Shown: positions 49,872-59,308, counted from the stretch's first letter. The stretch: 64,000 nt of DNA from Pseudarthrobacter sp. ATCC 49987 (GCF_009928425.1 NZ_JAABNS010000001.1:62001-126000), one strand, 5' to 3'. The notes: a model not told the origin generated them from the sequence alone. Program-made: numbers and translations.

Positions 49872-51470
49872 TTAGCCCAGCAGCTCGTAAGCCGGAGTGG
49901 TGAGGAAGTCCGTGTAGTCCTCGGAGAGGCACAGGTCGCCGATGAGCTTGCTGGCCGGCAGGTAGTGCTTCGCGAACGCGTCCTCGCCCACCTCGCCGCG
50001 GAGCTTCGCGATTTCCTCGGCCAGGATCCCGGACACCAGCTCACGGGTCACGGTCCGGCCGGTGTCGGCGAGGACCACCTGGTTGCGGATCTGCTGCCAG
50101 ACCTGCGAGCGGGAGATCTCCGCCGTCGCGGCGTCCTCCATCAGGTTGTGGATGGCGACGGCGCCGTTGCCCGAGATCCACACCGCGGTGTAGGCGATGG
50201 CGACGTAGACGTTCAGGCGCAAACCCGCTTCGGTGACGGTCCCGCCGGCGGAGGCGATGTCCAGGAGCTGGTCCGCGGTGACGGACACTTCCGGGCGCTG
50301 CTTGTCCAGCTGGTTCGGCCGCTCGCCGAGGACGGCGTCAAAGACGTCGCGGCAGACCGGCACCAGGTCCGGGTGGGCCACCCAGGAACCGTCAAAGCCG
50401 TCGTTCGCCTCGCGGGTTTTGTCCGCGCGCACCTTCCCGAAGGCCTGGGCTGTCACCTCGGGCTCGCGGCGGTTGGGAATGACGGCCGCCATGCCGCCCA
50501 TGGCGAAGGCTCCGCGGTGGTGGCAGGTTTTGACCAGCAGTTCGGTGTAGGCGCGCATAAACGGTGCGGTCATGGCGACGGTGGCGCGGTCCGGCAGCAC
50601 AAAGCGCCGGCCGGCGTCGCGGAAATACTTGATGATGCTGAACAGGTAGTCCCAGCGTCCGGCGTTCAGTCCGGAGGCGTGGTCGCGGAGCTCGTAGAGG
50701 ATCTCGTCCATTTCGAACGCCGCGGGAATGGTTTCGATCAGGACGGTGGCGCGGATGGTGCCTTGCGGAATACCGAGGTAGTCCTGCGCAAAAACGAAGA
50801 TCTGGTTCCAGAGGCGGGCCTCGAGGTGGCTCTCCATTTTGGGCAAATAGTAGTACGGGCCCTGCCCGTTCTCCAGCAACTGCCTGGCGGTGTGGAAGAA
50901 GTGCAGGCCGAAGTCCACCAGGGCGCCCACGGCGGGTTCGCCGCCGATCAGCAGGTGGCGCTCGCTCATGTGCCAGCCGCGCGGGCGCGCCACAACGACG
51001 GCCAGCGGGGCGTCGGTCCGGAGCGTGTATTCCTTCCCTTCCGGGGACGTGTAGGCCAGGGTGCCGGCCGCGGCGTCGCGGAGGTTCAGGATCGATTCGA
51101 TCACGTTGGGCCAGGTCGGGGTGCTGGCGTCCTCGAGGTCGGCGAGCCAGACTTTAGCCCCGGAGTTCAGTGCATTGATCGCCATCTTCGCCGGTGCGGC
51201 CGGGCCCGTCATTTCCACGCGGCGGTCCTGCAGGGCTACGGGGGCCGCGGCAACTCTCCACTCGCCCTCGCGGATATCGCGGGTCCCCGGCAGGAAATCG
51301 AGCCGGCCGGTGCGGGCCGCCTCCTCGCGTTTGACGGCGCGGGCCTTGAGCAGGTCCCCGCGGGTGGCGGCGAAACGCAGGTGCAGTTCCTCGATGAAGG
51401 CCAGGGCCTCGGGGGTGAGGATCTCCTCCGCACGGTCAACGGGGGTGGCGGCTGAAATGGTGAGAGCCAT
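49872..51470 (-). CDS. aceB: Malate synthase A
   Basis: Condenses glyoxylate with acetyl-CoA to malate. The 532-residue TIM-barrel enzyme has the N-terminal RDIREGEWRVAAAPVALQDRRVEMTGPA, the AceB signature MAINALNSGAKVWLADLEDASTPTW, the catalytic region IRATVLIETIPAAFEMDEILYELRDH, and GRWDYLFSIIKYFRDAGRRF. The C-terminal helical plug has NGAVAIHNLMEDAATAEISRSQVWQ. No isocitrate lyase is seen, so here it serves glyoxylate from ureide breakdown. I chose ATG 51470 over a longer frame with no ribosome site. Confidence 0.95.
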   Translation of the reverse strand: MALTISAATPVDRAEEILTPEALAFIEELHLRFAATRGDLLKARAVKREEAARTGRLDFLPGTRDIREGEWRVAAAPVALQDRRVEMTGPAAPAKMAINALNSGAKVWLADLEDASTPTWPNVIESILNLRDAAAGTLAYTSPEGKEYTLRTDAPLAVVVARPRGWHMSERHLLIGGEPAVGALVDFGLHFFHTARQLLENGQGPYYYLPKMESHLEARLWNQIFVFAQDYLGIPQGTIRATVLIETIPAAFEMDEILYELRDHASGLNAGRWDYLFSIIKYFRDAGRRFVLPDRATVAMTAPFMRAYTELLVKTCHHRGAFAMGGMAAVIPNRREPEVTAQAFGKVRADKTREANDGFDGSWVAHPDLVPVCRDVFDAVLGERPNQLDKQRPEVSVTADQLLDIASAGGTVTEAGLRLNVYVAIAYTAVWISGNGAVAIHNLMEDAATAEISRSQVWQQIRNQVVLADTGRTVTRELVSGILAEEIAKLRGEVGEDAFAKHYLPASKLIGDLCLSEDYTDFLTTPAYELLG

Positions 51471-51614
51471 TGTGGTCCTTCCTGGTCGGTGAATCAGGCA
51501 GTGCATCAGGCGGCGGGAATGCTGCAGCCGCGATGCGGGTCGGCCATGGCGAACACACTAGCGTCCCGGGGCTAGATTCCGGCCGCCCTCCGCCGGTCAC
51601 GGCTGAGCCCGTCC

Positions 51615-52523
51615 CTAGCAGAACCCGGCAATGCCGGACCAGGCGGCGTCGGCCGGCACCGTGTCGTCGCGCTGCACGGTTGCCTCGATCAGGCCGTACG
51701 GGCGGTCGGCCGCAAAGAAGACCTCGTTGGGGTTGTCGAGGCCAAACGGTGAGAGGTCCACCAGGAAGTGGTGCTTGTTGGGCATCGAGAACCTGATTTC
51801 GTCGATCCCGCTGTGAGCCTCGAGGACCTTGGCGCCCATGTCGAACAGGGTCTGCTGCAGGGCGTGCGAGTACTTTTCGGTGAAGCCTTCCAGCAGCAGG
51901 GCCTTGACGTCCTCGTAGCCCTTGTTGAAATCGAGGGCGCTGAAATCCGTGCCGGTCTTGTACCGCCAGCGGGCGGAAACCTCGGTGGCTAGGATCCGGT
52001 CTGTGGTCTCCGGCAGGGTGGTGTACCTGTCCCGCGGGTAACCCACAAAACCGGACTGCGTGGATTTGAGGACGGTGAGGTCTGTGAGGCCCGACAGCAG
52101 GTGCTGGTCTGCGCCGTCGCGGACCAGGACCGCGGTGCGCACCTCCTGGCCGTTGCGCACGAAGGAGTGGTCGTGGGCCGCGCCGTGGGCCTGGATCCGG
52201 TCCCAGCGGTACGACTCGGCTTCCCAGCGGCCGCCGTTCACCCAGCCGAAGCCTGAGGTGAAGTGCTCGCCGAGCCGGAGAAGGAACGCCTCCGGGGAGC
52301 CGATGCCGTCGCGGGCGAAGGCGTAGATGGTGTTCTTCTGCGTATCCGTAGCCACTACGTGGCTGTTGTCGCCTTCAAGGTGTGCCGCGGCGAAGTCTCC
52401 GCGGAGTTGCGAGGTGACGTTGAGGTCTTCAATCTCGTGGCGTTCCGTGTCGCGGCTGATCTTGACGACACGGACTTCGGCCTTGCCGTACTGGTTCTGA
52501 CCAAGGACGATCTTGTTTGTCAT
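51615..52523 (-). CDS. Urate oxidase (uricase)
   Basis: Oxidises urate to 5-hydroxyisourate with O2, cofactor-free. The 302 residues are two T-fold units; signature stretches include IVLGQNQYGKAEVRVVKI, VVATDTQKNTIYAFAR, LTVLKSTQSGFVGYPRD and DEIRFSMPNKHHFLVDLSPFGLDNPNEVFFAADRPYGLIEATVQR. Thr and Lys of the catalytic dyad lie in ATDTQK and GKAEV. It is the first gene of the minus-strand purine run. The two next enzymes in the pathway, HIU hydrolase and OHCU decarboxylase, lie apart at 60 kb. Confidence 0.94.
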   Translation of the reverse strand: MTNKIVLGQNQYGKAEVRVVKISRDTERHEIEDLNVTSQLRGDFAAAHLEGDNSHVVATDTQKNTIYAFARDGIGSPEAFLLRLGEHFTSGFGWVNGGRWEAESYRWDRIQAHGAAHDHSFVRNGQEVRTAVLVRDGADQHLLSGLTDLTVLKSTQSGFVGYPRDRYTTLPETTDRILATEVSARWRYKTGTDFSALDFNKGYEDVKALLLEGFTEKYSHALQQTLFDMGAKVLEAHSGIDEIRFSMPNKHHFLVDLSPFGLDNPNEVFFAADRPYGLIEATVQRDDTVPADAAWSGIAGFC

Positions 52524-53011
52524 GGTGGGGTTCCCAACTTCCGGTAGGTGGAATCAAAATCCCAGATAGAAATTTCGGCCGCATTTCGCGTTCGTTTCCG
52601 CCGCCGCCGTCCCACAAAAATGAGCCGACGCCAGTTGACGCCAGCTCATTACAACCCTGCCTGCTGCTCCCAGGTTACGTGACCTGCGCCACGAGATATC
52701 CCCAAGGCTAACCCGGACGGGCGGCGGTGTACATGACACGCTGGATGATCCGGCACCTCCGAAAAGGGCGCAGTGACGGGACAGAAACATGGATTTCACC
52801 TCGCCAAAAACTACCTCCGCCGCTCTGTGGCGGAGTCCCGGTTCCGCTGCTAGTCTCGCTGGTGTCAAAGGCGGGCACCCGGGACCCGGGAGGCTATCTA
52901 CCAGGCGCAACTTAACCTTCAACGCACACGCTGAAGCCTGGTAACCGACGCAGTTGGCTGATTACGTTCCGCCACGGGGTACCGGCTTCCACAGCAAAAG
53001 GGAGTCGCATC
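52524..53011. promoter_or_regulatory. Divergent promoter region of uricase and guanine deaminase
   Basis: No gene. The stretch has a GACGCCAG direct repeat inside a TGAGC/GCTCA hairpin (about 52620-52648), which on the minus strand is followed by TTTTT and could be a leader terminator or operator. A second hairpin, CTCCGCC-GCTCTGT-GGCGGAG, is at 52815-52835. I see no purine riboswitch core. Regulation of the two divergent purine units probably occurs here. Confidence 0.45.
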
Positions 53012-53506
53012 ATGACTGTCACCGTCACGGACCAGGCGTATCTCGCCCGGTCCATCGAGCTGGCCACGGCCAACGTCATGAACAGCGGAGGACCGTTCGG
53101 GGCCGTCATCGTCACGGCGGACGGTCAATCGTTCGACGGCGTCAACCGCGTCACCGCCACCAACGATCCCACCGCCCACGCCGAGGTCACGGCCATCCGC
53201 CGGGCCTGCACCGAACTTGGCCGGTTCGAGCTCAGCGGCGCCACGCTCTACACCAGCTGCGAACCGTGCCCCATGCGCCTGGCCTCCGCCCTCTGGGCCC
53301 GCGTGGACCGGGTGGTTTTCGCCGCCGACCGCCACGACGCAGCCTCTGTCGGTTTCGACGACGCCGTGTTCTACGAGTACTTCGAGAACAACCAGCCCGA
53401 GGCTCTCCTGCCCGTGCGCAAGCTGGTGCTGGACGGTCCGGCGGCGCCGCCCGTGCTGCAGCCTTTCACCACCTGGAACAACCTGCAGACCCGGATCGAC
53501 TACTAG
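53012..53506 (+). CDS. Guanine deaminase (cytidine-deaminase fold)
   Basis: Deaminates guanine to xanthine, feeding the dehydrogenase encoded downstream. The 164-residue zinc enzyme has HAE at residues 56-58 and PCxxC with Cys83 and Cys86, the standard zinc site of the CDA superfamily, and a GuaD-like C-terminus ending YEYFENNQPEAL...WNNLQTRIDY. Related enzymes include tRNA adenosine deaminases, but the length, ending and xanthine-dehydrogenase neighbour favour guanine. The ATG at 53012 has AAAAGGGAGTC upstream. It is first of the plus-strand xanthine unit. Confidence 0.9.
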   Translation: MTVTVTDQAYLARSIELATANVMNSGGPFGAVIVTADGQSFDGVNRVTATNDPTAHAEVTAIRRACTELGRFELSGATLYTSCEPCPMRLASALWARVDRVVFAADRHDAASVGFDDAVFYEYFENNQPEALLPVRKLVLDGPAAPPVLQPFTTWNNLQTRIDY

Positions 53507-53614
53507 GATCCGGCGCACCCGGCCGGGGCGGTGCTTCCCCCGGCCAAGGTTCCGAACGAGAATGTGCACACCACCGCCGCACGGGCGCCACACCCCGCAG
53601 CACCAGGAGACGCC

Positions 53615-54565
53615 ATGGACATAAACACCATCGAGGCCGTGGTCCGCACCGCGGATCCGGCCGACTGGCAGCCCGGGGACGCCTGGCTGGCCGGCGGCAC
53701 CGTGCTGTTCTCCTATGGGAGCTACGCATTCGGCAAGGAACCGCTCCGGCGGCTCCTGGACCTCGGCTCCACCGGCTGGCCTGCCGTCACCGTGTCCGAA
53801 GCCGGGATCGAACTCGCGGCCACCTGCACCGTCGCAGAGCTCTATGCGCTGCCCGCGAGTGAAGCCGGCCGGTCCCGCGCGGCGGCGTGGCCCGCGCTGG
53901 AGCTGATCCGGCCGTGCTGCGATTCGTTCGTGGCGTCGTTCAAGGTCTGGAACATGTCCACCGTGGGCGGCAACCTCTGCACGTCCCTGCCTGCCGGACC
54001 CGTGATCTCGCTCTGCGCGGCACTGGACGGCGTGGCCACGGTGCTCGGCAAAGGCGGCGCCAGCCGCACCGTCCCGGTGGCGGAGTTCGTCACGGGGGAC
54101 GGGCGCAACTGCCTGGCCCCCGGCGAGCTGCTGCGCAGCGTCCAGCTGCCGGCGTCTGCCCTGGCCTCCCGGGTGGCGTTCCGCCGGCTGTCACTGAGCA
54201 ACCTGGGCCGTTCCGGGGCACTGCTGATCGGACGGCTCGACGCCGGCGGCGGACTGGTCCTCACCGTCACCGCCGCGACCAAACGCCCCGTGCAGCTGCG
54301 CCTCGGCTCCGGCAGCGGCAGCGGCACTGGAACCGGTACGGTAGCCGAACTGTCCGCCGCGCTCGACGCCGCAATCCCGGACGGGCTCTACCACGACGAC
54401 GTCCACGGCCTGCCCGCCTGGCGCAAGGACATGACCTACCGGCTCGCCGCGGAAATCCGCGCCGAACTGGCGTCCCCGGCAGGCACTGTACCGGCACGCG
54501 TTTCCGGCGACTTCTGGCCGCCGCGTCCCACACCGCAGGCTCCGGCACGGCAGGAAGGGGCCTGA
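53615..54565 (+). CDS. Xanthine dehydrogenase FAD-binding subunit
   Basis: The electron-output subunit of xanthine dehydrogenase, 316 residues of the CO-dehydrogenase flavoprotein type. The FAD loop AGGTVLFSYGSYAFGKEPLRRLLDLGS, SFVASFKVWNMSTVGGNLCTSLPAGP and the GELLRSVQLP block of the C-terminal domain identify it. The AGGTVL motif replaces the more common AGGTDLM. I chose ATG 53615 with AGGAGA upstream. It starts 108 bp after guanine deaminase and ends two bases before the next gene. Confidence 0.9.
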   Translation: MDINTIEAVVRTADPADWQPGDAWLAGGTVLFSYGSYAFGKEPLRRLLDLGSTGWPAVTVSEAGIELAATCTVAELYALPASEAGRSRAAAWPALELIRPCCDSFVASFKVWNMSTVGGNLCTSLPAGPVISLCAALDGVATVLGKGGASRTVPVAEFVTGDGRNCLAPGELLRSVQLPASALASRVAFRRLSLSNLGRSGALLIGRLDAGGGLVLTVTAATKRPVQLRLGSGSGSGTGTGTVAELSAALDAAIPDGLYHDDVHGLPAWRKDMTYRLAAEIRAELASPAGTVPARVSGDFWPPRPTPQAPARQEGA

Positions 54566-54567
54566 GT

Positions 54568-57468
54568 ATGGCCATCGAGATCAACGGCGCAATTAGGATC
54601 AACGGCGCAATTTGGATCAACGGCACAATTTGGATCAACGGCGCTCCGGCGCAGGCCGTACCGCGGCCGGGGCAGTGCCTGCGGACGTTCCTGCGGGAGC
54701 AGGGTAACTTCGGCGTGAAGAAAGGGTGCGACGGCGGGGACTGCGGTGCCTGCACCGTCCACGTCGACGGCGTTCCCGTGCACAGCTGCATCTACCCCGC
54801 GGTCCGCGCCGAAGGCCGGGCCGTCACCACCGTGGAGGGCCTCGCCGGCACCGGACCCGGTGCCGCCCTGCATCCGATGCAGCAGCAGTTCATGGAACGT
54901 CAGGGCTTCCAGTGCGGTTTCTGCACCGCGGGCGTGGTGATGACGGCGGCCACCTTCGACGACGAGCAGAAAGCCGACCTGCCGCGGAACCTCAAGGGGA
55001 ACCTGTGCCGCTGCACCGGCTACCGGGCCATCGCCGACGCCGTTTGCGGCGAGGCCGCGCACGGCGAATCCAGGCACCCGGACCCCTCGGGGCCGGGGCC
55101 CGGGACCGCCGGTGAGGGCCAGCCCGATCCGCGCCCCGGCCAGCTCGGCGACGACGTCCGGGCGCCCGCCAGCCAGGCGATCGTCACCGGCACGGCGCGC
55201 TTCACGCTCGACGTGCCCGCGGCGGAGCTCTCCGGGCTCCTGCACGTGAAGCTCCTGCGCTCGCCTCACGCCCACGCCCGCGTGCTGTCCATCGACGCCA
55301 CCGAGGCCCTGCGGATCCCTGGCGTGGAGGCGGTCTTCACCCACGAGGACGCGCCCGCGCAGCTGTTTTCCACGGCGCAGCATGAGCTCTACACCGACGA
55401 TCCGGACGACACGCGCGTACTGGACGACGTCGTCCGGTTCGTCGGGCAGCGGATCGCCGCCGTCGTCGCCGATACCGTCGCCGCGGCGGAAGCCGGCGTC
55501 CGGGCGCTGAAAGTCCAGTACCAGGTGCTGGAAGCGGTGTTCACCCCGCAGGAGGCGATGCGCCCCGGGGCCCCGCTGGTCCACGGCGCCAAGGATGCCC
55601 AAACGGCCCGCATCTGCCGGCCGGAACAGAACGTCGTGGCCGGGCTGCACTCCGAACTGGGCGACGTCGCGGCGGCCTTCGCCACCGCGGACTTCATCCA
55701 CGAGCAGACGTACCGGACGCAGCGGGTGGCGCACACCGCGCTGGAGACCCACGCCGCCATCGCCTCGGTCGACGCCGACGGCCGGCTGCAGGTCCGCACC
55801 TCCAGCCAGGTGCCGTTCCTGGTCCGGCGCACCCTGGGCCGGCTCTTCGGCCTGCCGGAGGCGCGGATCAGGGTGGTCGCGGGACGCGTGGGTGGCGGCT
55901 TCGGCGGCAAGCAGGAAGTCCTCACCGAGGACATCGTGGCCCTCGCGGCGCTGAAACTCCGGCGCCCGGTGCAGCTCGAGTTCACCCGCACCGAGCAGTT
56001 CACGGCGGCCACCGTCCGGCATCCGTTCACCGTCCACCTCAAGGCCGCCGCCAGCAATGACGGCAGGCTGACGGCCCTGCAGCTGGAGGTCCTGACCAAC
56101 GCCGGCGCCTACGGCAACCATTCCGTGGGCGTGATGTTCCACGGCTGCGGCGAATCCCTGGGCGTGTACAACTGCGCCAACAAGAAAGTGGACGCGCACG
56201 CCGTCTACACCAACACCGTGCCCTCCGGCGCCTTCCGCGGCTATGGGCTGAGTCAGATGATCTTCGCGATCGAGTCCGCCATTGACGAGCTCGCCACCGG
56301 AATCGGCATGGACCCGATGGAGTTCCGCCGCCGCAACATGGTCCGCGAGGGCGACGACATGCTCTCCACCCGCCCCGACCCGCAGGAGGACGTCCTCTAT
56401 GGCAGCTACGGGCTGGACCAGTGCACGCAGCTGGTGCAGGACGCCCTGGCGCGGGGCCGGGAACGCTACGCCGCCGCCGGGCTCGGGGACCTCGGCCCGG
56501 ACTGGGTCACGGGGGAGGGGACGGCGCTGTCCATGATCGACACCGTCCCGCCGCGGGGCCACTTCGCGCATGCCAAAATCCGGGTCCTGCCCGGCGGCAG
56601 CTACCAGGTGGACGTGGGAACCGCGGAGTTCGGCAACGGCACCACCACCGTGCACGCCCAGCTCGCCGCCACCGCCCTGTCCACCACCGCAGACCGGATC
56701 ACGGTCCGGCAGTCGGACACGGACCTCGTGGACCACGATTCCGGCGCCTTCGGCTCGGCCGGGACCGTGGTGGCCGGCAAGGCGACCCTGGCCGCGGCCG
56801 AGGACCTGGCCGTGCGGATCCGCGCCTTCGCCGCCGGAATCCACCAGGTCCAGGCCTCCGGCTGCGTGCTGCAGGCTGACGCCGTCGTCTGCGGGGGAGC
56901 CCGGGTTCCGCTGGCGGAACTGCACGACGGCGCCGCGGCGGCCGGCGTCGACCTCTCCGGCGAGGGGCATTGGGCCGGGACCCCGCGGTCGGTGGCGTTC
57001 AACGTCCACGGTTTCCGGGTGGCGGTCCACACCGGGACGGGGGAACTGCGGATCCTGCAAAGCGTCCAGGCCGCCGACGCCGGTGTGGTGGTCAATCCGA
57101 GGCAGTGCCGCGGGCAGATCGAGGGCGGCATCGCGCAGGCGCTGGGCGCTGCGCTGTATGAGGAGGTCAGGGTGGACGACGCCGGACGGGTCACCACGGA
57201 CATCCTCCGGCAGTACCACATCCCGACCTTCGCGGACGTGCCGCGCAGCGAGGTGTACTTCGCCGACACGTCCGACAAGCTGGGCCCGCTGGGTGCGAAG
57301 TCCATGAGCGAGAGCCCGTTCAATCCGGTGGCGCCGGCGCTGGCCAACGCCATCCGGAACGCCACGGGGGTCCGGTTCGCGGAGCTGCCCATCGCCCGGG
57401 ACAAGATCTACCTCGGCCTGAAGGAAGCTGGCCTGGCCCAGCCATTGGCGGGCGCCAACGGCCTATAG
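54568..57468 (+). CDS. Xanthine dehydrogenase, fused 2Fe-2S and molybdopterin subunits
   Basis: Oxidises hypoxanthine and xanthine to urate. The 966-residue protein fuses the small iron-sulfur subunit (1-160) to the large molybdenum subunit (about 185-960). Iron ligands are Cys54, 59, 62, 74 and Cys116, 119, 147, 149. The Mo domain has GRVGGGFGGKQEVLTED, GAFRGYGLSQM and the catalytic-glutamate region GAKSMSESPFNPVAP. The N-terminus carries an unusual INGAI(R/W) tandem repeat. I chose ATG 54568, two bases after the FAD-subunit stop; the longer frame overlaps that gene. Confidence 0.92.
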   Translation: MAIEINGAIRINGAIWINGTIWINGAPAQAVPRPGQCLRTFLREQGNFGVKKGCDGGDCGACTVHVDGVPVHSCIYPAVRAEGRAVTTVEGLAGTGPGAALHPMQQQFMERQGFQCGFCTAGVVMTAATFDDEQKADLPRNLKGNLCRCTGYRAIADAVCGEAAHGESRHPDPSGPGPGTAGEGQPDPRPGQLGDDVRAPASQAIVTGTARFTLDVPAAELSGLLHVKLLRSPHAHARVLSIDATEALRIPGVEAVFTHEDAPAQLFSTAQHELYTDDPDDTRVLDDVVRFVGQRIAAVVADTVAAAEAGVRALKVQYQVLEAVFTPQEAMRPGAPLVHGAKDAQTARICRPEQNVVAGLHSELGDVAAAFATADFIHEQTYRTQRVAHTALETHAAIASVDADGRLQVRTSSQVPFLVRRTLGRLFGLPEARIRVVAGRVGGGFGGKQEVLTEDIVALAALKLRRPVQLEFTRTEQFTAATVRHPFTVHLKAAASNDGRLTALQLEVLTNAGAYGNHSVGVMFHGCGESLGVYNCANKKVDAHAVYTNTVPSGAFRGYGLSQMIFAIESAIDELATGIGMDPMEFRRRNMVREGDDMLSTRPDPQEDVLYGSYGLDQCTQLVQDALARGRERYAAAGLGDLGPDWVTGEGTALSMIDTVPPRGHFAHAKIRVLPGGSYQVDVGTAEFGNGTTTVHAQLAATALSTTADRITVRQSDTDLVDHDSGAFGSAGTVVAGKATLAAAEDLAVRIRAFAAGIHQVQASGCVLQADAVVCGGARVPLAELHDGAAAAGVDLSGEGHWAGTPRSVAFNVHGFRVAVHTGTGELRILQSVQAADAGVVVNPRQCRGQIEGGIAQALGAALYEEVRVDDAGRVTTDILRQYHIPTFADVPRSEVYFADTSDKLGPLGAKSMSESPFNPVAPALANAIRNATGVRFAELPIARDKIYLGLKEAGLAQPLAGANGL
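54580..54645 (+). repeat. 18-bp tandem repeat in the xanthine dehydrogenase N-terminus
   Basis: ATCAACGGCGCAATTTGG-type units occur 3.7 times in a row (starts at 54580, 54598, 54616 and 54634), with one or two changes each. They encode INGAIR, INGAIW and INGTIW, then INGAPA. Length is a multiple of three, so copy-number changes keep the frame. The unit is poorer in GC than the flanks. Confidence 0.92.
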
Positions 57469-57472
57469 TCGG

Positions 57473-58459
57473 ATGATGGAACAGCGAATCTTGGGCAAGA
57501 CCGGACGGAACGTCTCCATCGTTGGACTGGGGACCTGGCAGCTGGGCGCGGACTGGGGCAACGTGGACCCCGCGCAGGCGCAGGCCATCCTGGCCGCCTC
57601 CGTGGAAGCCGGTGTCACATTCTTCGACACCGCGGACGTTTATGGCGACGGCCGCAGCGAGCAGGCTATCGGAGCCTTCCTTGCGAACAACCCGGGCCTG
57701 GAGATCACGGTCGCCACGAAGATGGGCCGCCGGGTGGAGCAGCGGCCGGAGCACTACAACCTCGCCAATTTCCGCGAGTGGACGGACCGGTCCCGGCGCA
57801 ACCTGGGCGCCGAGCAGCTGGACCTGGTCCAGCTGCACTGCCCGCCCACCGCCGTGTACAGCAACGCCGAGGTCTACGACGCGCTGGACACCCTCGTGGC
57901 CGAGGGGGCCATCCGGAACTACGGCGTCAGCGTGGAGCGGACCGACGAAGCCTTCGAAGCCTTGCGGCACGCCGGCACGGCCACCGTGCAGATCATCCTC
58001 AACGCTTTCCGGCTCAAGCCGCTGGACGAGGTGCTGCCCGCGGCGGAGGCTGCCGGCGTCGGCATCATCGCCCGCGTGCCGCTCGCCTCGGGGCTGCTCT
58101 CGGGCAAGTACACCGCGGACACGTCCTTCGCGGCGGACGACCACCGGAACTACAACCGCACCGGCTCGGCGTTCGATGTCGGGGAGACCTTCTCCGGCGT
58201 GGACTTCGGGCAGGGCCTCAAAGCGGTGGCAGAGTTCGAGGAACTGGTGCCCGACGGCGTCAGCACCGCCCAGGCGGCCATCGCCTGGATCGCGGCGCAG
58301 GACGGCGTCAGCACGGTGATCCCCGGCGCGCGGAACGTGGACCAGGCCCGCGCCAACGCCGAAGCGGCGTCGGTCAGCGGCATTGACGCAACGTTCGACG
58401 TCGGCGTCCACGAAATCTATGACCGCTACTTCCGCGAAACGATCCACCCGCGCTGGTAG
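57473..58459 (+). CDS. Aldo/keto reductase
   Basis: A TIM-barrel oxidoreductase of 328 residues, AKR-type. Catalytic residues: Asp52 and Tyr57 (FDTADVYGDG), Lys83 (ATKMG) and the His in LVQLHCPP. The VSTVIPGARNVDQARANAEAA region binds NADP(H). Its start lies four bases after the xanthine dehydrogenase stop, so it is cotranscribed with it, though no step in purine breakdown needs it. The substrate is unknown. Confidence 0.88.
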   Translation: MMEQRILGKTGRNVSIVGLGTWQLGADWGNVDPAQAQAILAASVEAGVTFFDTADVYGDGRSEQAIGAFLANNPGLEITVATKMGRRVEQRPEHYNLANFREWTDRSRRNLGAEQLDLVQLHCPPTAVYSNAEVYDALDTLVAEGAIRNYGVSVERTDEAFEALRHAGTATVQIILNAFRLKPLDEVLPAAEAAGVGIIARVPLASGLLSGKYTADTSFAADDHRNYNRTGSAFDVGETFSGVDFGQGLKAVAEFEELVPDGVSTAQAAIAWIAAQDGVSTVIPGARNVDQARANAEAASVSGIDATFDVGVHEIYDRYFRETIHPRW

Positions 58460-58510
58460 GGCGCACGATTCTCCGCGGTAGGGCGCACGTCGGCAGCGAG
58501 GAGTTCACTG

Positions 58511-59251
58511 GTGGGCAAACGATCGGACTACAGGGCGGCCCTGGCGTCGTTCCCACCTGAGCAGTGGGCGGCTTACCTGAACGCCGAATCCGGCCTTCCC
58601 GGTCCCCGGGGGAACATCGAACTTGCCGAGGCGTTTGCCGATGTGGCCGACCCCGAATTGATACGACTGTGCGCGTCGAGCCAGGACGAATACCTGGCGA
58701 CGTGCGGCGCCGTCGGCTTTGGCCGCCTGCTGGCCGACGGCGAGCCGCACGCCGCGGAGACTCTCAGGGCGCTGGCGGCCGATCCGCGCTGGCGCGTGCG
58801 CGAGGGCGTCGCAATGGCCCTGCAGAGGCTCGGCGACGCTGATATGCCGGGGTTGTGGGCCGTGGCCGAAGAGTGGGTGGATGGTCCGCCGCTGGTGCAG
58901 CGCGCCATCGCGGCGGGTATCTGTGAACCCCGCCTGCTGGGCGCGCCGGGCGACGCCGTCCGGGCCCTGGACGTCCTGGACCGGATCACGGTGTCAGTCA
59001 GTGGCATGGAAGGTCAGTCACGGCGCACCGACGAGTTCCGTGTGCTGCGGCAGGGGCTCGGTTACTGCTGGAGTGTTGCCATTGCGGGCGCGCCGTCGGA
59101 GGGCTTTGGGCGCCTGGAACGGTGGGCGGCCAGCGACGACAAGGATGTGCGCTGGATCGTGCGGGAGAACCTCAAGAAGGCGCGGCTGGCCAGGGCTGAT
59201 CCGGCAGCTGCAGAACGCGTGGCCGAAGTACTGAATCGCGCCGGTCCATGA
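58511..59251 (+). CDS. HEAT-repeat protein
   Basis: A 246-residue all-helical protein with HEAT-like repeats, e.g. LIRLCASSQDEYLATCGAVGFGRLLADGEP, AETLRALAADPRWRVREGVAMALQRLGD and ERWAASDDKDVRWIVRENLKKARL. Such proteins usually bind partner proteins or damaged DNA; DNA-alkylation-repair proteins share this fold but the active-site residues are not evident. The GTG at 58511 has GAGGAG upstream. It lies 51 bp after the aldo/keto reductase and ends at a hairpin. Confidence 0.72.
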   Translation: MGKRSDYRAALASFPPEQWAAYLNAESGLPGPRGNIELAEAFADVADPELIRLCASSQDEYLATCGAVGFGRLLADGEPHAAETLRALAADPRWRVREGVAMALQRLGDADMPGLWAVAEEWVDGPPLVQRAIAAGICEPRLLGAPGDAVRALDVLDRITVSVSGMEGQSRRTDEFRVLRQGLGYCWSVAIAGAPSEGFGRLERWAASDDKDVRWIVRENLKKARLARADPAAAERVAEVLNRAGP

Positions 59252-59263
59252 CCGCAACGCGAG

Positions 59264-59308
59264 GTCAGATCCGGCCCATGGAGGCGTCTTAATGGGCCGG
59301 TATCTGAC
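59264..59308. terminator. Hairpin terminator between HEAT and mocA genes
   Basis: GTCAGATCCGGCCCA (59264-59278) pairs with its complement at 59293-59308 apart from one bulged base. It lies 12 bp after the HEAT gene stop and separates two convergent genes. Confidence 0.75.

Noticed and set aside
52524..53011. Purine riboswitch before guanine deaminase
   Set aside because: The conserved three-way-junction core could not be found; only short hairpins are visible.
54436..57219. 927-codon minus-strand frame across xanthine dehydrogenase
   Set aside because: Shadow of the plus-strand gene; the plus strand has the iron-sulfur and Mo-domain motifs in order.
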